Shown here: positions 46,865-55,355 of the stretch, in pieces
How positions within the stretch are numbered: position 1 is the first letter of the stretch
Layout of the letters: every line of letters begins with the position of its first letter
NCBI GenBank assembly: GCA_041402045.1
Contig: JAWKSZ010000034.1
Coordinates: 13,407 to 77,406, forward strand
Direction of reading: 5' to 3'
DNA from: JAGQRJ01 sp041402045
Lineage (GTDB): Bacteria; Planctomycetota; J058
Length of the DNA stretch: 64,000 nucleotides
Made by a program: the position numbers and the translations under genes
Notes under the pieces: model-generated
Told to the model about the DNA's origin: nothing
Databases searched by the model: none
Seen by the model: only the letters and a program-made list of their open reading frames with translations

Positions 46865-47443
46865 ATGGCTGGTGGACAGTCCGCCCTCTGGGCGCGAGTG
46901 ACCGACGAGTACCCGGCGATTCCGTCGCCCGAGGCGTTGACCCTGGCCCTGAGCCGCGCCGAACACGAGCGCGCGTCCCTCGCCCAGAGCGTGCACCAGC
47001 TCCAGGTGCAGACCCAGGCCTGGCACGACGACACCCGCGCCCAGCGCGCGGACCTGCTGCGCCTGCAGGGGGAGGTGACCTCGATCAGCCGGCGCCTGCA
47101 GCGCGCCGTGCTCGCCACCGAGGAGCGCCAGGATCGGCAGCGCGACGCGCTGGCCTGCCTGCACGACTCGAGCGCGGACCTGGTCGACGCGGTCCGCAGC
47201 CACTCCCAGCGCACGCTGCACGAGCTCGAGCAGCTCCGCGACGAGCTGCGCGAGAGCAGCGATCGCTCCGCCTGGCGCGCGCGCCTCGCGTTCGTGGGCT
47301 GCTTCGCGGCCTGCATGATCAGCCTCGCCGCCTGGATCGGCGGCGCTCAGGCCGGCCCCCGCGGGAGCGACGGCGGTCAGGCAGCGACCAGCGCCGCGCC
47401 GGTGGGCACCAGCGTCTACGCCGGCTTCCGCCGCACGCAGTAG
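46865..47443 (+). CDS. Coiled-coil protein with C-terminal membrane helix, unknown function
   Basis: 192 residues from ATG 46865 (AGGAGG ten bases upstream). Residues about 25-140 are a continuous amphipathic coiled coil (SRAEHERASLAQSVHQLQ ... ISRRLQRAVLATEERQDRQRD ... THELEQLRDELRES region). A membrane helix follows (LAFVGCFAACMISLAAWIGG, about 146-165) and then a Gly/Ser/Ala tail presumably outside. The tail-anchored coiled-coil design suggests a scaffold or a receptor-signalling stalk. It shares its upstream motif with the diguanylate cyclase gene, so a role with motility or surface structures is possible. It converges on the kinase gene six bases away. Confidence 0.7.
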   Translation: MAGGQSALWARVTDEYPAIPSPEALTLALSRAEHERASLAQSVHQLQVQTQAWHDDTRAQRADLLRLQGEVTSISRRLQRAVLATEERQDRQRDALACLHDSSADLVDAVRSHSQRTLHELEQLRDELRESSDRSAWRARLAFVGCFAACMISLAAWIGGAQAGPRGSDGGQAATSAAPVGTSVYAGFRRTQ

Positions 47444-47449
47444 CGCTTC

Positions 47450-49294
47450 TTAGCGGCTGAGCTCGTCGACGCTCTGCTCGAGCTCCTTGAAGGTCGCCCA
47501 GGCCGCGGTGTCGCGGTAGAGCACGGGGAAGGCGTCGAGGGCTTTGCGCGCCTCGGGCCAGGCCTCGCGCTCGACGAGGGGGATCAGCTCGGCGTTGAGG
47601 CGGTCGACGGCTTCGCGGGCCTGGACCTCGAGGCGCTCGCGCACGTCGAGCAGCGCCGCGCGGGCCTCGGACTGGGCCGAGAGCGCCTCGAAGCGCCGAA
47701 TCTGGCCGGCGAGGTCGTCGGGGTGGTCGTCGGCGAAGCGCCGCGCGGCGGCGAGGGCCAGCTCGGGGTCGCTCTCCACCAGCTCCAGGAACCGGCGCTG
47801 GGAGGTCGAGTCCTGCGCCGCGGCGGGCGCGGTCGCGCGGGAGCCGAGGAACACCCCCACGGCGAACAGGAGCAGGAACCCGAGGGCCACGAAGGGGAAC
47901 GCGTTGCCCTCGGCGCGGTGCCGGTGCCGGCTCGAGGGGCTGCGGCCGGAGCGGGCTGCGGCCCGGGAGCGGGCGGAGCCGGGGCGCTTGCGCCGGCTCT
48001 TGGGCTTCTGGGGGGGATCCAGCTCGGAGGTCGAGGTCGTGCCCTCGCCTTCGCTCTCGCTGACCGGCGCCTCGACGGGGATCAGGCCTGGCGCCGAGGT
48101 GGTCGCGAGCGTGAACCCGTCGTTCTGCGGCCAGCCCGAGGACGAGACGTGCATGGACTCGCTGGAGAAGGTCAGCGACTCCTCGGAGAGCGCCGAGTAG
48201 AAGGAGATGTCCGAGAGCTCGACCTCGGGCAGCGGCTCGAAGGGCGGCTCGCCGCGCTGCATGCGCTCCAGGGCAGCGAGCACGGCCTGAGGGTCGGCGG
48301 GGCGGCGCTCGGGCTGCTTCTCGAGCAGGCGCAGCAGGAGCTCATCGAGGTGCGCCGAGATCCGCGGGTTCTTGAGCCGCGGCGCGGTGGGGGTGGTCTC
48401 CACGTGGTCGCGCAGCACCGCGGCCTGCGAGGCCGCCTGGAAGGGCGGCACCCCGGTCGCCAGGTGATAGACCGTCGCGCCCAGGGAGTAGAGGTCCGAG
48501 CGAATGTCTATGTCCTTGAGGCCGCGGGCCAGCTCCGGCGAAATGTAGAGCGGCGTGCCCAGGGTCTTGCCGGCGCGGGTGAGGTGGTTGTCGTCGTCGA
48601 GCTGGCGGCAGAGGCCGAGGTCGGTGAGCTTGGCCGTCCCGTCGGGGGTGACGATCACGTTCTCGGGCTTGATGTCCCGGTGGACGATCCGCTCCTGCCA
48701 GTAGTGGTCCATGGCCGAGAGCAGCTCGCGCAGCAGGCGGATCACCTGCGCCTCGCTGAACGCGCCGCGCTCCTTGAGCACCTGGCGCGTGGTCTTTCCG
48801 GGCGCGAACTCCATGGAGAAGTAGAGGTGCTCCGCGGACTCGCCGAGGGCGAAGGAGCGCACCAGGTTCGGGTGATCGAAGGTGCGGGTGATCGCGGCCT
48901 CGCGCAGGAAGCGCGCGCGGAAGCGCTCGTTGGTCGTGGCCGAGGGCCTCAGGATCTTGATCGCGACCTCGCGCCCGGTGTCCTCTTCGACGGCGCGGAA
49001 CACGGCGCCCATGCCGCCGCTGCCGAGGTGTTGGAGCAAGCGATACCCGTCGATCGGGCCGTGGCTCTTCTGCAGGCGCAGGAGCTCCTTGGCCTGGTCC
49101 TTGGTCAGGGTGCCCTTGCGGATCAGGAGCGTCGCGATCTTGTGGGCGCGGCCCTGCCGATCCAGGCTCTCCGCCTGCATCAACAGCACCTGCTCCAGCT
49201 CGTCACGCGTGACCAGCTCCTTGAGCAGCGCCAGCTCCCCGAAGGGGAGGCGCTGCTCGTCGTCGATCGGTGTCTGCAGCTCCAGCGTCTTCAT
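47450..49294 (-). CDS. Transmembrane Ser/Thr protein kinase with N-terminal helical module
   Basis: 614 residues. Residues 17-75 are two helix pairs like those found before ATPase or kinase domains (FGELALLKELVTRDELEQVLLMQ; LLIRKGTLTKDQAKELLRLQ). The kinase domain has the G-loop GSGGMGAV (91-98), Lys113 in VAIKIL, HRDIKPEN (205) and DLG in place of DFG (225-227), a change tolerated in many active bacterial kinases. A Ser/Thr-rich linker (VSESEGEGTTSTSELDP) and an Arg-rich stretch precede the membrane helix (FVALGFLLLFAVGVFLG, near 465-481). A 120-residue helical outside domain follows. No terminator-like hairpin is apparent at its 3' end, and no regulator gene is adjacent. Confidence 0.92.
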   Translation of the reverse strand: MKTLELQTPIDDEQRLPFGELALLKELVTRDELEQVLLMQAESLDRQGRAHKIATLLIRKGTLTKDQAKELLRLQKSHGPIDGYRLLQHLGSGGMGAVFRAVEEDTGREVAIKILRPSATTNERFRARFLREAAITRTFDHPNLVRSFALGESAEHLYFSMEFAPGKTTRQVLKERGAFSEAQVIRLLRELLSAMDHYWQERIVHRDIKPENVIVTPDGTAKLTDLGLCRQLDDDNHLTRAGKTLGTPLYISPELARGLKDIDIRSDLYSLGATVYHLATGVPPFQAASQAAVLRDHVETTPTAPRLKNPRISAHLDELLLRLLEKQPERRPADPQAVLAALERMQRGEPPFEPLPEVELSDISFYSALSEESLTFSSESMHVSSSGWPQNDGFTLATTSAPGLIPVEAPVSESEGEGTTSTSELDPPQKPKSRRKRPGSARSRAAARSGRSPSSRHRHRAEGNAFPFVALGFLLLFAVGVFLGSRATAPAAAQDSTSQRRFLELVESDPELALAAARRFADDHPDDLAGQIRRFEALSAQSEARAALLDVRERLEVQAREAVDRLNAELIPLVEREAWPEARKALDAFPVLYRDTAAWATFKELEQSVDELSR

Positions 49295-49454
49295 GCTCCA
49301 GCTATACGCTCACCCGTTTGACGCACCGCAATTGGCTTGCCGCGTCACGAGAGCCGTAAACCTATCCAGACAGCCCGAGGAGACGTTTCCGTTGCACGAG
49401 TTTCCCAATCTTGGGTCGAACGCCGTGTCCAAGGGGCTCGCCGTAACAATTTCG

Positions 49455-50204
49455 TTACGTAGAGGTTAGTCCGGCGGAGGCCCATTCTTCGGTGTCGTAT
49501 CGGGTTCGCTGGAGCTGAGACGCGGCGTCCGATTCGTGTCGGGTCAGGGCGCTGTCCTCGACCTCCCAGCGCTCGGCGAAGGCGGCGCGGATCGCGGCGG
49601 CGAGGGCCTCGCGGCTCGGCGGCTCGGCCATGAGCTCGGCCAGGCTCGTGGCTCCCGTCGCGGGGTGAGGCGAGCGCGGGATCGACCCATGCTGGAGGAA
49701 GGCGTCCCGCAGCCGGCGCTGAGCGCTGCCCACGAGCGTGCGCCCGCGCGCGAGCAGGTCGTAGTCGGTGGGGTGGGCGTAGCAGAGCCCGCGGCGCACC
49801 GCCGGCCCCGACGGCCCGTCCCCGCCCACGGGGACCCCGAGGGCGCGCAGGGCCTCGGCCAGCACTCCGTGCAGCGTCGCGTAGACGGCCTTGGGGCGCC
49901 CGCCGAGGTCGCGGTAGCGCGCGACCACGCTGTAGGTCAGCTCGTCCGACTGATGGTAGATCGCCGCGCCGCCGCTGAGCCGACGCACGACCTCCGCGCC
50001 CGACGGCGGGGTGAGGTCGTCGCGGGGCTGGAAGCGCCCCAGCGAGAACCCGGCGGGGGACCAGCCGTAGACCCGCAGGACCGGACGGGCGCGGGGGTCC
50101 GCCGCGAAGGCCTCGAGCAGGGCCTCGTCGACCGCCATGTTCCAGGCGGGGCGTCCCAGACCCGTGTCGAGCCAGCGCCAGCGGAGCTTCGTTTCAGAGG
50201 CCAA
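49455..50204 (-). CDS. Lipoyl/octanoyl transferase family protein (LipM/LplA-like)
   Basis: A 249-residue member of the biotin/lipoate ligase fold, which attaches octanoyl or lipoyl groups to E2 or GcvH lysines. Family features: RWRWLDTGLGRPAWNMAVDEALLE at the start, VLRVYGWSPAGFSLGRFQ, VVRRLSGGAAIYH, ELTYSVVA, a Cys in RRGLCYAHPTDYDLL (the LipM thioester Cys region) and GSAQRR...LQHGSIP. Odd: the invariant catalytic Lys of the G[RK]K[IV]xGSA segment reads GRTLVGSA, i.e. Thr (codon ACG). That would be expected to abolish transfer. I take TTG 50204 as the start since the family begins here, but no good ribosome site is seen; upstream in-frame codons are not family-like. Divergent from tatA. 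Confidence 0.8.
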   Translation of the reverse strand: MASETKLRWRWLDTGLGRPAWNMAVDEALLEAFAADPRARPVLRVYGWSPAGFSLGRFQPRDDLTPPSGAEVVRRLSGGAAIYHQSDELTYSVVARYRDLGGRPKAVYATLHGVLAEALRALGVPVGGDGPSGPAVRRGLCYAHPTDYDLLARGRTLVGSAQRRLRDAFLQHGSIPRSPHPATGATSLAELMAEPPSREALAAAIRAAFAERWEVEDSALTRHESDAASQLQRTRYDTEEWASAGLTST

Positions 50205-50316
50205 GTGGGCACCCCGTTCACGGTCGGCCCTGCGAGGCCGCTGCAAGTCCTGCGAACAGGGCTCCAGAGCGCCGGTACGAGGTTTGTAGCACGTCTGGGC
50301 GTCAAGGGAGGTGAAC

Positions 50317-50469
50317 GTGTTTGGCCTTGGCATGCCGGAAATGATCGTGATTCTGCTGATCGCGCTGCTGCTCTTCGGCAAGCGCTTGCCCGAGGTCATG
50401 CGTGGCCTGGGCGCCAGCGTCAGCGAGTTCAAGAAGGGCGTGGCCGAAGGCGAGACCGCCGAAGCCTAA
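50317..50469 (+). CDS. tatA: Sec-independent translocase subunit TatA
   Basis: Fifty residues, short but complete: a membrane helix (EMIVILLIALLLFG), hinge, and amphipathic helix with the family signature FGKRLPEVMRGLGASVSEFKKG. It forms the protein-conducting oligomer of the twin-arginine pathway. GTG 50317 follows AAGGGAGG by five bases; GTG 50311 would overlap that site. tatB or tatC are not adjacent. The DUF1552 protein in this window carries a twin-arginine-like signal and would be one client. A strong hairpin follows about 55 bases later. Confidence 0.9.
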   Translation: MFGLGMPEMIVILLIALLLFGKRLPEVMRGLGASVSEFKKGVAEGETAEA

Positions 50470-50524
50470 CCCCCAACCCTCTTCGCTCCCCCGCGCGCTC
50501 GCGCCACGAGGGAGTCCGACGCGC

Positions 50525-50556
50525 CTCGGTCGGCGAGCTCGAGCTCGCGGGCCGAG
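50525..50556 (+). terminator. Hairpin terminator after tatA
   Basis: Sixteen-base arms with 14 Watson-Crick pairs, one wobble and one mismatch (centre GCGAGCTCGAGCTCGC, itself a perfect palindrome). It separates tatA from the lysS operon. Confidence 0.5.
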
Positions 50557-50627
50557 CGCGTACGTACGCTGCGCGCCCCCCGGCAAAACGCGGTGAGGTA
50601 TCGTGTCGCCCTGCCCTTGGGGGAGCC

Positions 50628-52202
50628 ATGACCGAACAGCACGTCGCGCGGATCCAGGCGCGGCTGGAGAACGAACCCGACGAGCTCGTGCGCGCGCGGC
50701 TGCAGAACCTGCTGACGCTGATCGAGGCCGGTCACGCGCCGCACCCCGACCGCTTCGAGACCACGCACACCCTGGCCCAGGCGAGCGAGCTGCCCGAGGG
50801 CACCCAGGGGGTGCGCCTCGCGGGGCGGATCAAGTTCAAGCGCGACATGGGCAGCCTGACCTTCGCCCGGCTCGAGGACTTCCACGGGGGCATGCAGGTC
50901 GCCCTCTCCAAGAAGGGCCTGGCCGAGGACCCGGACCAGAGCCGCGAGCTCTACAAGCTGTTCGCCAAGCGCGTGGACCTCTGGGACTTCGTGGGGGTCG
51001 AGGGCGAGGTGTTCCGCACCAAGAAGGGCGAGCTGACCGTGCAGGTCCAGTCCTGGACCTTCCTCGGCAAGTGCCTGCAGCCGCCGGCGGGCAAGTTCCA
51101 CGGCTCCCGCGACACCGAGGCCAACTGGCGCAAGCGCTACGTCGACCTCGTCTCCAACGAGGAGACCCGCGCGCGCTTCCGCCTGCGCACGGGGATCGTG
51201 CGCGCGCTGCGCGAGTTCCTGGACGCCGAGCGCTTCGACGAGGTCGAGACCCCGATCCTCTGCACCCAGGCCTCGGGCGCCCTGGCCCGGCCCTTCCTCT
51301 CGCACCACAACGCCATGGACATGCAGGTGGTGATGCGGATCGCGCCCGAGACCTACCTCAAGCGGCTGGTCGTGGGGGGCTACGAGCGGGTCTACGAGTT
51401 CGCGCGCTGCTTCCGCAACGAGGGCATGGACCCCTCGCACCTCCAGGACTTCACCATGCTGGAGTTCTACGCGGCCTACTGGAACTTCGAGGACAACATG
51501 CGCTTCACCGAGCGCATGCTGCGGCACGTGGTCCAGGCCGCGACCGGGAGCCTGGTGGTCAAGCGCGGCGAGCGCGAGATCGACTTCGGTCAGCCCTGGC
51601 CGCGGGTGAGCCTGCGCGAGGTGATCCAGACCCACGCCGGGATCGACATCGAGGCCTTCCCCGACGCGGCCGACCTGCGCCGCGAGATCCTGGCCAAGAA
51701 GATCGAGCTCGAGAACCCCGACGCCGGGCGCGGGAGCTTGATCGATCAGCTCTACAAGCGCACCGCGCGCCCGAACCTGATCCAGCCCACGTTCCTGATC
51801 CGGCACCCCGTCGACCTCTCGCCCCTCGCGCGGCGCAGCGACGACGACGTCACCAGCTCGGATCGCTTCCAGCTCGTGGTCGACAGCTGGGAGGTGGTCA
51901 ACGCCTACTCCGAGCTGGTCGACCCCCTCGACCAGCGCGAGCGGCTCGAGGAGCAGGCGCGGCTCAAGGGCGCCGGCGACGACGAGGCCATGGAGCTCGA
52001 CGACGACTACCTCGGCGCCATGGAGCACGGCATGCCGCCGATCTCCGGCTGGGGCATGGGGATCGACCGCTTCGTGGCCCTGATCGCCGACGCGCCGAAC
52101 CTGCGCGACGTGGTGTGGTTCCCCCTGCTCAAGCCCAGTCAGGGCGCCGAGGGCGAGGCCCAGGAGGCCGAGGCCGAGACCCCCGCTGCCGCGGATTCAT
52201 GA
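50628..52202 (+). CDS. lysS: Lysyl-tRNA synthetase (class II)
   Basis: A 524-residue class II synthetase charging tRNA-Lys. The N-terminal OB-fold domain (VRLAGRIKFKRDMGSLTFARLED) binds the anticodon. The catalytic domain has motif 1 around FDEVETPIL, motif 2 YEFARCFRNEG...LQDFTMLEF and motif 3 GWGMGIDRFVALIADAPNLRDV. The tail after FPLLKP is an extra Glu/Ala-rich stretch. ATG 50628 has GGGGGAG upstream. Its stop overlaps the ATG of the phosphatase gene (ATGA), so this essential gene heads a signalling operon, which is unusual. A TATCGT box lies 24 bases before the ATG. Confidence 0.95.
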   Translation: MTEQHVARIQARLENEPDELVRARLQNLLTLIEAGHAPHPDRFETTHTLAQASELPEGTQGVRLAGRIKFKRDMGSLTFARLEDFHGGMQVALSKKGLAEDPDQSRELYKLFAKRVDLWDFVGVEGEVFRTKKGELTVQVQSWTFLGKCLQPPAGKFHGSRDTEANWRKRYVDLVSNEETRARFRLRTGIVRALREFLDAERFDEVETPILCTQASGALARPFLSHHNAMDMQVVMRIAPETYLKRLVVGGYERVYEFARCFRNEGMDPSHLQDFTMLEFYAAYWNFEDNMRFTERMLRHVVQAATGSLVVKRGEREIDFGQPWPRVSLREVIQTHAGIDIEAFPDAADLRREILAKKIELENPDAGRGSLIDQLYKRTARPNLIQPTFLIRHPVDLSPLARRSDDDVTSSDRFQLVVDSWEVVNAYSELVDPLDQRERLEEQARLKGAGDDEAMELDDDYLGAMEHGMPPISGWGMGIDRFVALIADAPNLRDVVWFPLLKPSQGAEGEAQEAEAETPAAADS

Positions 52203-53221
52203 ACTCGCCGGACCTCGCCGAGGCGCTCCGGCGCGCGGCGCTCGTCGACGAGATCGCGGTGCTCCACGACCCGAGCCCGGAGGTCCTCGAGGCCTACGGG
52301 CTCGACGACCAGCTAGGGGTGATCGCCTGGATCAGCGGCGGCCCCGCCGCCCGCGCCGCGGCGTTGGGGGCCGGCGCGCTCGAGGTCGTGCACCCCGACA
52401 TGGACCCCGAGGAGGCGCGGCTGCGGGTCGAGACCGCGGTGGCCCGCTTCCGCTCGCGGATCGAGCTCGAGCGCGCGCGCGAGGCGCAGCTCGAGAGCGA
52501 GGCCGAGCGCACCCAGGACCTGCGCCTCGCCGCGCGCCTCCAGCGCAGCCTGTTGCCTCAGGAGCTCCCGCAGCAGGGCGTGCGCTGCGCCGCCTTCTAC
52601 TACCCCCGGGAGCTGGTCTCGGGGGACGCCTACGGCGTGTTCGAGGTCGGGCAGCACCTGGTGTTCTATACCCTCGACGCCGTCGGTCACGGCGTGCGCG
52701 GAGCGCTGATCTCGTTGATCCTGCGCTCGGCCCTCGAGCCCCTCGACCCGGACGGCGCGCCGCGCCCGCCCCACGAGGTGCTGGCCGACCTCGACCGGCT
52801 GTTGTGCGGGACGCGGGTCGCGGAGACGCCGACCGCGGCGATCTGCTACGCGGTGCTCGACCGCGCGCGGGGCGCGCTGGAGGTGGCCTGCGCGGGGCAC
52901 CCCCCGCCGGTTCGCTTGCGGGCCACCGGGGCCCGTGTTGAGATCGACGCGGCGGGCTTGCTCCTGGGGATTCAGCCCTGGGACTACGCGTCCGAGTCCG
53001 TCGACCTCGAGCCGGGAGACCGCGTGTTCTTGTTCACCGACGGCGTGGGGGCGGATTCGGGGCAGGCCTTCGTGGCCCAGCTCGAGCGCCACCGCGACCT
53101 GCCCCTCGACGAACAGGTCGGCGGCGCGCTGGGCAACGTGATCGAGTTCGACGCCGAGGGCCGCCCCGAGGACGACGTGACCGTGTTCGCGCTGGAATAC
53201 GCGCCCGAGGAGGAACAGTGA
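52199..53221 (+). CDS. RsbU/SpoIIE-type PP2C phosphatase with degenerate receiver-like N-terminus
   Basis: 340 residues. Residues 1-95 resemble a receiver fold (VDEIAVLHDPSPEVLEAYG ... GVIAWISGGPAARAAALGAGALEVVHP) but show no clear phospho-acceptor Asp with its usual context. A coiled linker (ARLQRSLLPQELP, the classic RsbU-type linker) leads to the SpoIIE phosphatase domain: GDAYGVFEVGQHLVFYTLDAVGHG (metal Asp residues), CAGHPPPVRL, LFTDGV and EDDVTVFALEY. It should dephosphorylate the STAS protein encoded next. ATGA overlap with lysS and GTGA overlap with the STAS gene give tight coupling. Confidence 0.9.
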   Translation: MNSPDLAEALRRAALVDEIAVLHDPSPEVLEAYGLDDQLGVIAWISGGPAARAAALGAGALEVVHPDMDPEEARLRVETAVARFRSRIELERAREAQLESEAERTQDLRLAARLQRSLLPQELPQQGVRCAAFYYPRELVSGDAYGVFEVGQHLVFYTLDAVGHGVRGALISLILRSALEPLDPDGAPRPPHEVLADLDRLLCGTRVAETPTAAICYAVLDRARGALEVACAGHPPPVRLRATGARVEIDAAGLLLGIQPWDYASESVDLEPGDRVFLFTDGVGADSGQAFVAQLERHRDLPLDEQVGGALGNVIEFDAEGRPEDDVTVFALEYAPEEEQ

Positions 53222-53565
53222 GCAGCGGGTTCTCACCCAAGCCCCTGGAGGGGCTCGCCGGGGGCTACGAGTTGCCGCTTCGAGGGCGAGTCTACGCCGA
53301 CCGCGCCCCGGAGCTGCGCCAGGCGCTCGACGCCGTGGGCCCGCGCGCGCTCCTGGTCGACGCCAGCGAGCTGGAGCAGATCGACTCCTCGGGGCTGGGC
53401 GTGTTCATTGACCTGCTCAAGCGCGTGCGGGACCAGGGCGGGCGGATCGCCTGGTTCGGGCTCAACCCGGACGTGGTCCGCGTGTTCCAGATCACCCGCC
53501 TCGACAGCGTGATGCCCGTGTGCGGGGACCGCGCCCAGGCCCTGGCGCAGGTCCAGCATGGCTGA
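53218..53565 (+). CDS. STAS-domain anti-sigma factor antagonist
   Basis: A 115-residue SpoIIAA/RsbV-like protein. The STAS core is complete, with the phosphorylatable Ser in EQIDSSGLGVFIDLLKRVRDQGG (Ser57/Ser58). In partner switches the RsbW-type kinase phosphorylates this Ser and the RsbU-type phosphatase removes it; both enzymes are encoded in this operon. GTG 53218 overlaps the phosphatase stop; its own stop lies eight bases inside the CpaF gene. No sigma factor is encoded nearby, so the final target is unknown. Confidence 0.92.
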   Translation: MSSGFSPKPLEGLAGGYELPLRGRVYADRAPELRQALDAVGPRALLVDASELEQIDSSGLGVFIDLLKRVRDQGGRIAWFGLNPDVVRVFQITRLDSVMPVCGDRAQALAQVQHG

Positions 53566-54925
53566 CCCGTCGCCGGAGCCCGTCGACCTCGACGCGATCG
53601 AGCAGCGGCTCAAGATCCTCGAGCGCGACGTCCCGCAGCGCCCGCAGAGCTACGACCCGGTGCGGGCCAACCTCGAGCGGATCGCCTACGCGCGGTTCGT
53701 GGCCTACGTGGCGCCCCGCGGGTTGCCCGAGGGGCCGGGCGCCCGGCGTCAGCTGGAGGCCGACGCGCGGGCCTTCGTGGAGCGGCTCTCGGCGGAGGTC
53801 CACCCGCGGCCGACGCCGCAGGACGTGGAGGCCGTGGCTCAGGCGATCGTCAACGACATGATCGCCCACGGCCCGCTGCAGGAGTTCCTGGACGACCCCG
53901 AGGTCTCCGAGATCATGGTCAACGGGCCGACCACGATCGTCGTCGAGCGCAAGGGGCGCATGGAGCGCACCGCGGCCTGCTTCCGCGACGAGCAGCACCT
54001 GCTGGCCCTGATCCGGCGGATCGCGGAGCGCCTGAACCGGCGCGCCGACTTCCAGAGCCCGATCCTCGACGCGAACCTCAGCGACGGGAGCCGCGTGCAC
54101 GCGCTGCTCGAGCCCGTGGCCCTCGACGGGCCGATCATGACGATCCGCAAGTTCGGTCGGATCTACGGGCAAATGGAGGACCTGATCTCGGTGGGGACGC
54201 TCCGCCCGGAGATGGCCTTCTACCTGGCGGCGGTGGTCAAGGCGCGGCTGAACGTGGCGATCGGCGGCCCCTCGGCCTCGGGCAAGACCACGCTCCTGAA
54301 CGTGCTCGCGTCGCAGGTGCCCAAGAGCGAGCGTCTGGTCACGATCGAGGAGCTCGCCGAGCTCGACCTCTCCCAGGCTCACTCCCACGTCGTGCGCCTG
54401 CAGTCGCGGCAGGAGACCGTGGAGCACACCGGCGAGATCACGATCCGCCAGCTCGTGCGCGAGGCGCTGCGCATGCGCGCGGACCGGATCGTGGTCGGCG
54501 AGGCCCGCGGCGGGGAAATGATCGACGTGCTGCAGGCCATGCGCTGCGGCCACGACGGCTCCATGACCACGATCCACGCCTCCTCGACCGAGGACCTCGT
54601 GGAGCGCGCGGTCACGATCTCCTTGTTCGGGAACATTGGCCTGGGCGAGGCCAGCCTGCGGCGCATGGTCGTGGACGCGCTGGACGTCGTCGTGATCATG
54701 GCGCGCTTCGCCGACGGTCAGCGCAAGGTCGTGTCGATCGTCGAGCCCTACTTCGACCCCACCGGGGTGATCGAGCTGAACGAGGTCTACCGCTTCCGTC
54801 ACGAGGGCTACGAGGGCGGGAAGGCCGTGGGCGAGTTCGAGTGCTGCGGGCGCACGCGGTTCCGCGAGCGCATGGGGCGCATGGGGATCGAGCTCCCCGA
54901 GGAAGCCAAGGGTCCGCTCAGGTGA
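53558..54925 (+). CDS. CpaF/TadA-type secretion ATPase
   Basis: A 455-residue type II/IV secretion ATPase of the CpaF group. N-terminal all-helix domain, then VSEIMVNGPTTIVVERKG (the CpaF signature), Walker A GGPSASGKTTLLN (near 240), the Asp box (TIEELAELDL), Walker B VVGEARGGE (near 311) and His box (SMTTIHASS). It would power a Tad pilus or related machine, but no pilin, TadB/C, secretin or prepilin peptidase gene is near. Instead it lies between the STAS and RsbW-like genes, with an overlap on each side. The C-terminus has a Cys pair (ECCGRTRF) of unknown meaning. Confidence 0.9.
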   Translation: MADPSPEPVDLDAIEQRLKILERDVPQRPQSYDPVRANLERIAYARFVAYVAPRGLPEGPGARRQLEADARAFVERLSAEVHPRPTPQDVEAVAQAIVNDMIAHGPLQEFLDDPEVSEIMVNGPTTIVVERKGRMERTAACFRDEQHLLALIRRIAERLNRRADFQSPILDANLSDGSRVHALLEPVALDGPIMTIRKFGRIYGQMEDLISVGTLRPEMAFYLAAVVKARLNVAIGGPSASGKTTLLNVLASQVPKSERLVTIEELAELDLSQAHSHVVRLQSRQETVEHTGEITIRQLVREALRMRADRIVVGEARGGEMIDVLQAMRCGHDGSMTTIHASSTEDLVERAVTISLFGNIGLGEASLRRMVVDALDVVVIMARFADGQRKVVSIVEPYFDPTGVIELNEVYRFRHEGYEGGKAVGEFECCGRTRFRERMGRMGIELPEEAKGPLR

Positions 54926-55347
54926 GCGAGCCCCTGGGCTGGCTGGAGCTCAAGGCCAGCGCCGAGCTGCGCGCGGCGGGGGTCCTGGCGCGCCTGGTCG
55001 ACGTGGCCCTCAACGGGCTGGGGGTCGCCCCCAGCCTGTGCCACGACGCGTCGCTGGCGGTGGCGGAGCTCGTGGCCAACGTCCACGAGCACGAGTACGC
55101 GGGGGCCGACGGCGCCGTCCTCGTGCGCCTGCGGCTGGCCGCCGACGTCCTCGAGCTCGAGGTAGAGAGCGAGGGCCCGGCCTACGACTTGGAGCGGACG
55201 CTGCGCGAGAGCGCGGCCAAGGACCCGCTGGCTGCGCTCGAGAGCGGCGGGCAGGGGCTGCGCCTGGTGGCCGCGCTGTTCGACGAGGTCGAGGGCCAGC
55301 GCGTGGGCGAGACGAACCGCACCCGGCTGCGGAGGCGCCTCTCCTGA
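54922..55347 (+). CDS. RsbW-like GHKL ATPase (anti-sigma/Ser kinase type)
   Basis: 141 residues: HATPase fold with N-box AVAELVANVHEHEY and G-box GGQGLRLVAALFDEVE. This is the kinase/anti-sigma arm of a partner switch, with the phosphatase and STAS arms encoded upstream. GTG 54922 overlaps the CpaF stop as GTGA, and its own stop overlaps a possible CTG start of the HAD gene. It could bind a sigma factor, or in this context might act on CpaF; the latter is speculation from gene order. Confidence 0.85.
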   Translation: MSEPLGWLELKASAELRAAGVLARLVDVALNGLGVAPSLCHDASLAVAELVANVHEHEYAGADGAVLVRLRLAADVLELEVESEGPAYDLERTLRESAAKDPLAALESGGQGLRLVAALFDEVEGQRVGETNRTRLRRRLS

Positions 55348-55355
55348 GCGCGGTC

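Noticed and set aside
53558..54925. Complete Tad pilus locus around cpaF
   Set aside because: No flp, tadB, tadC, rcpA/secretin or prepilin peptidase gene is present on either side.
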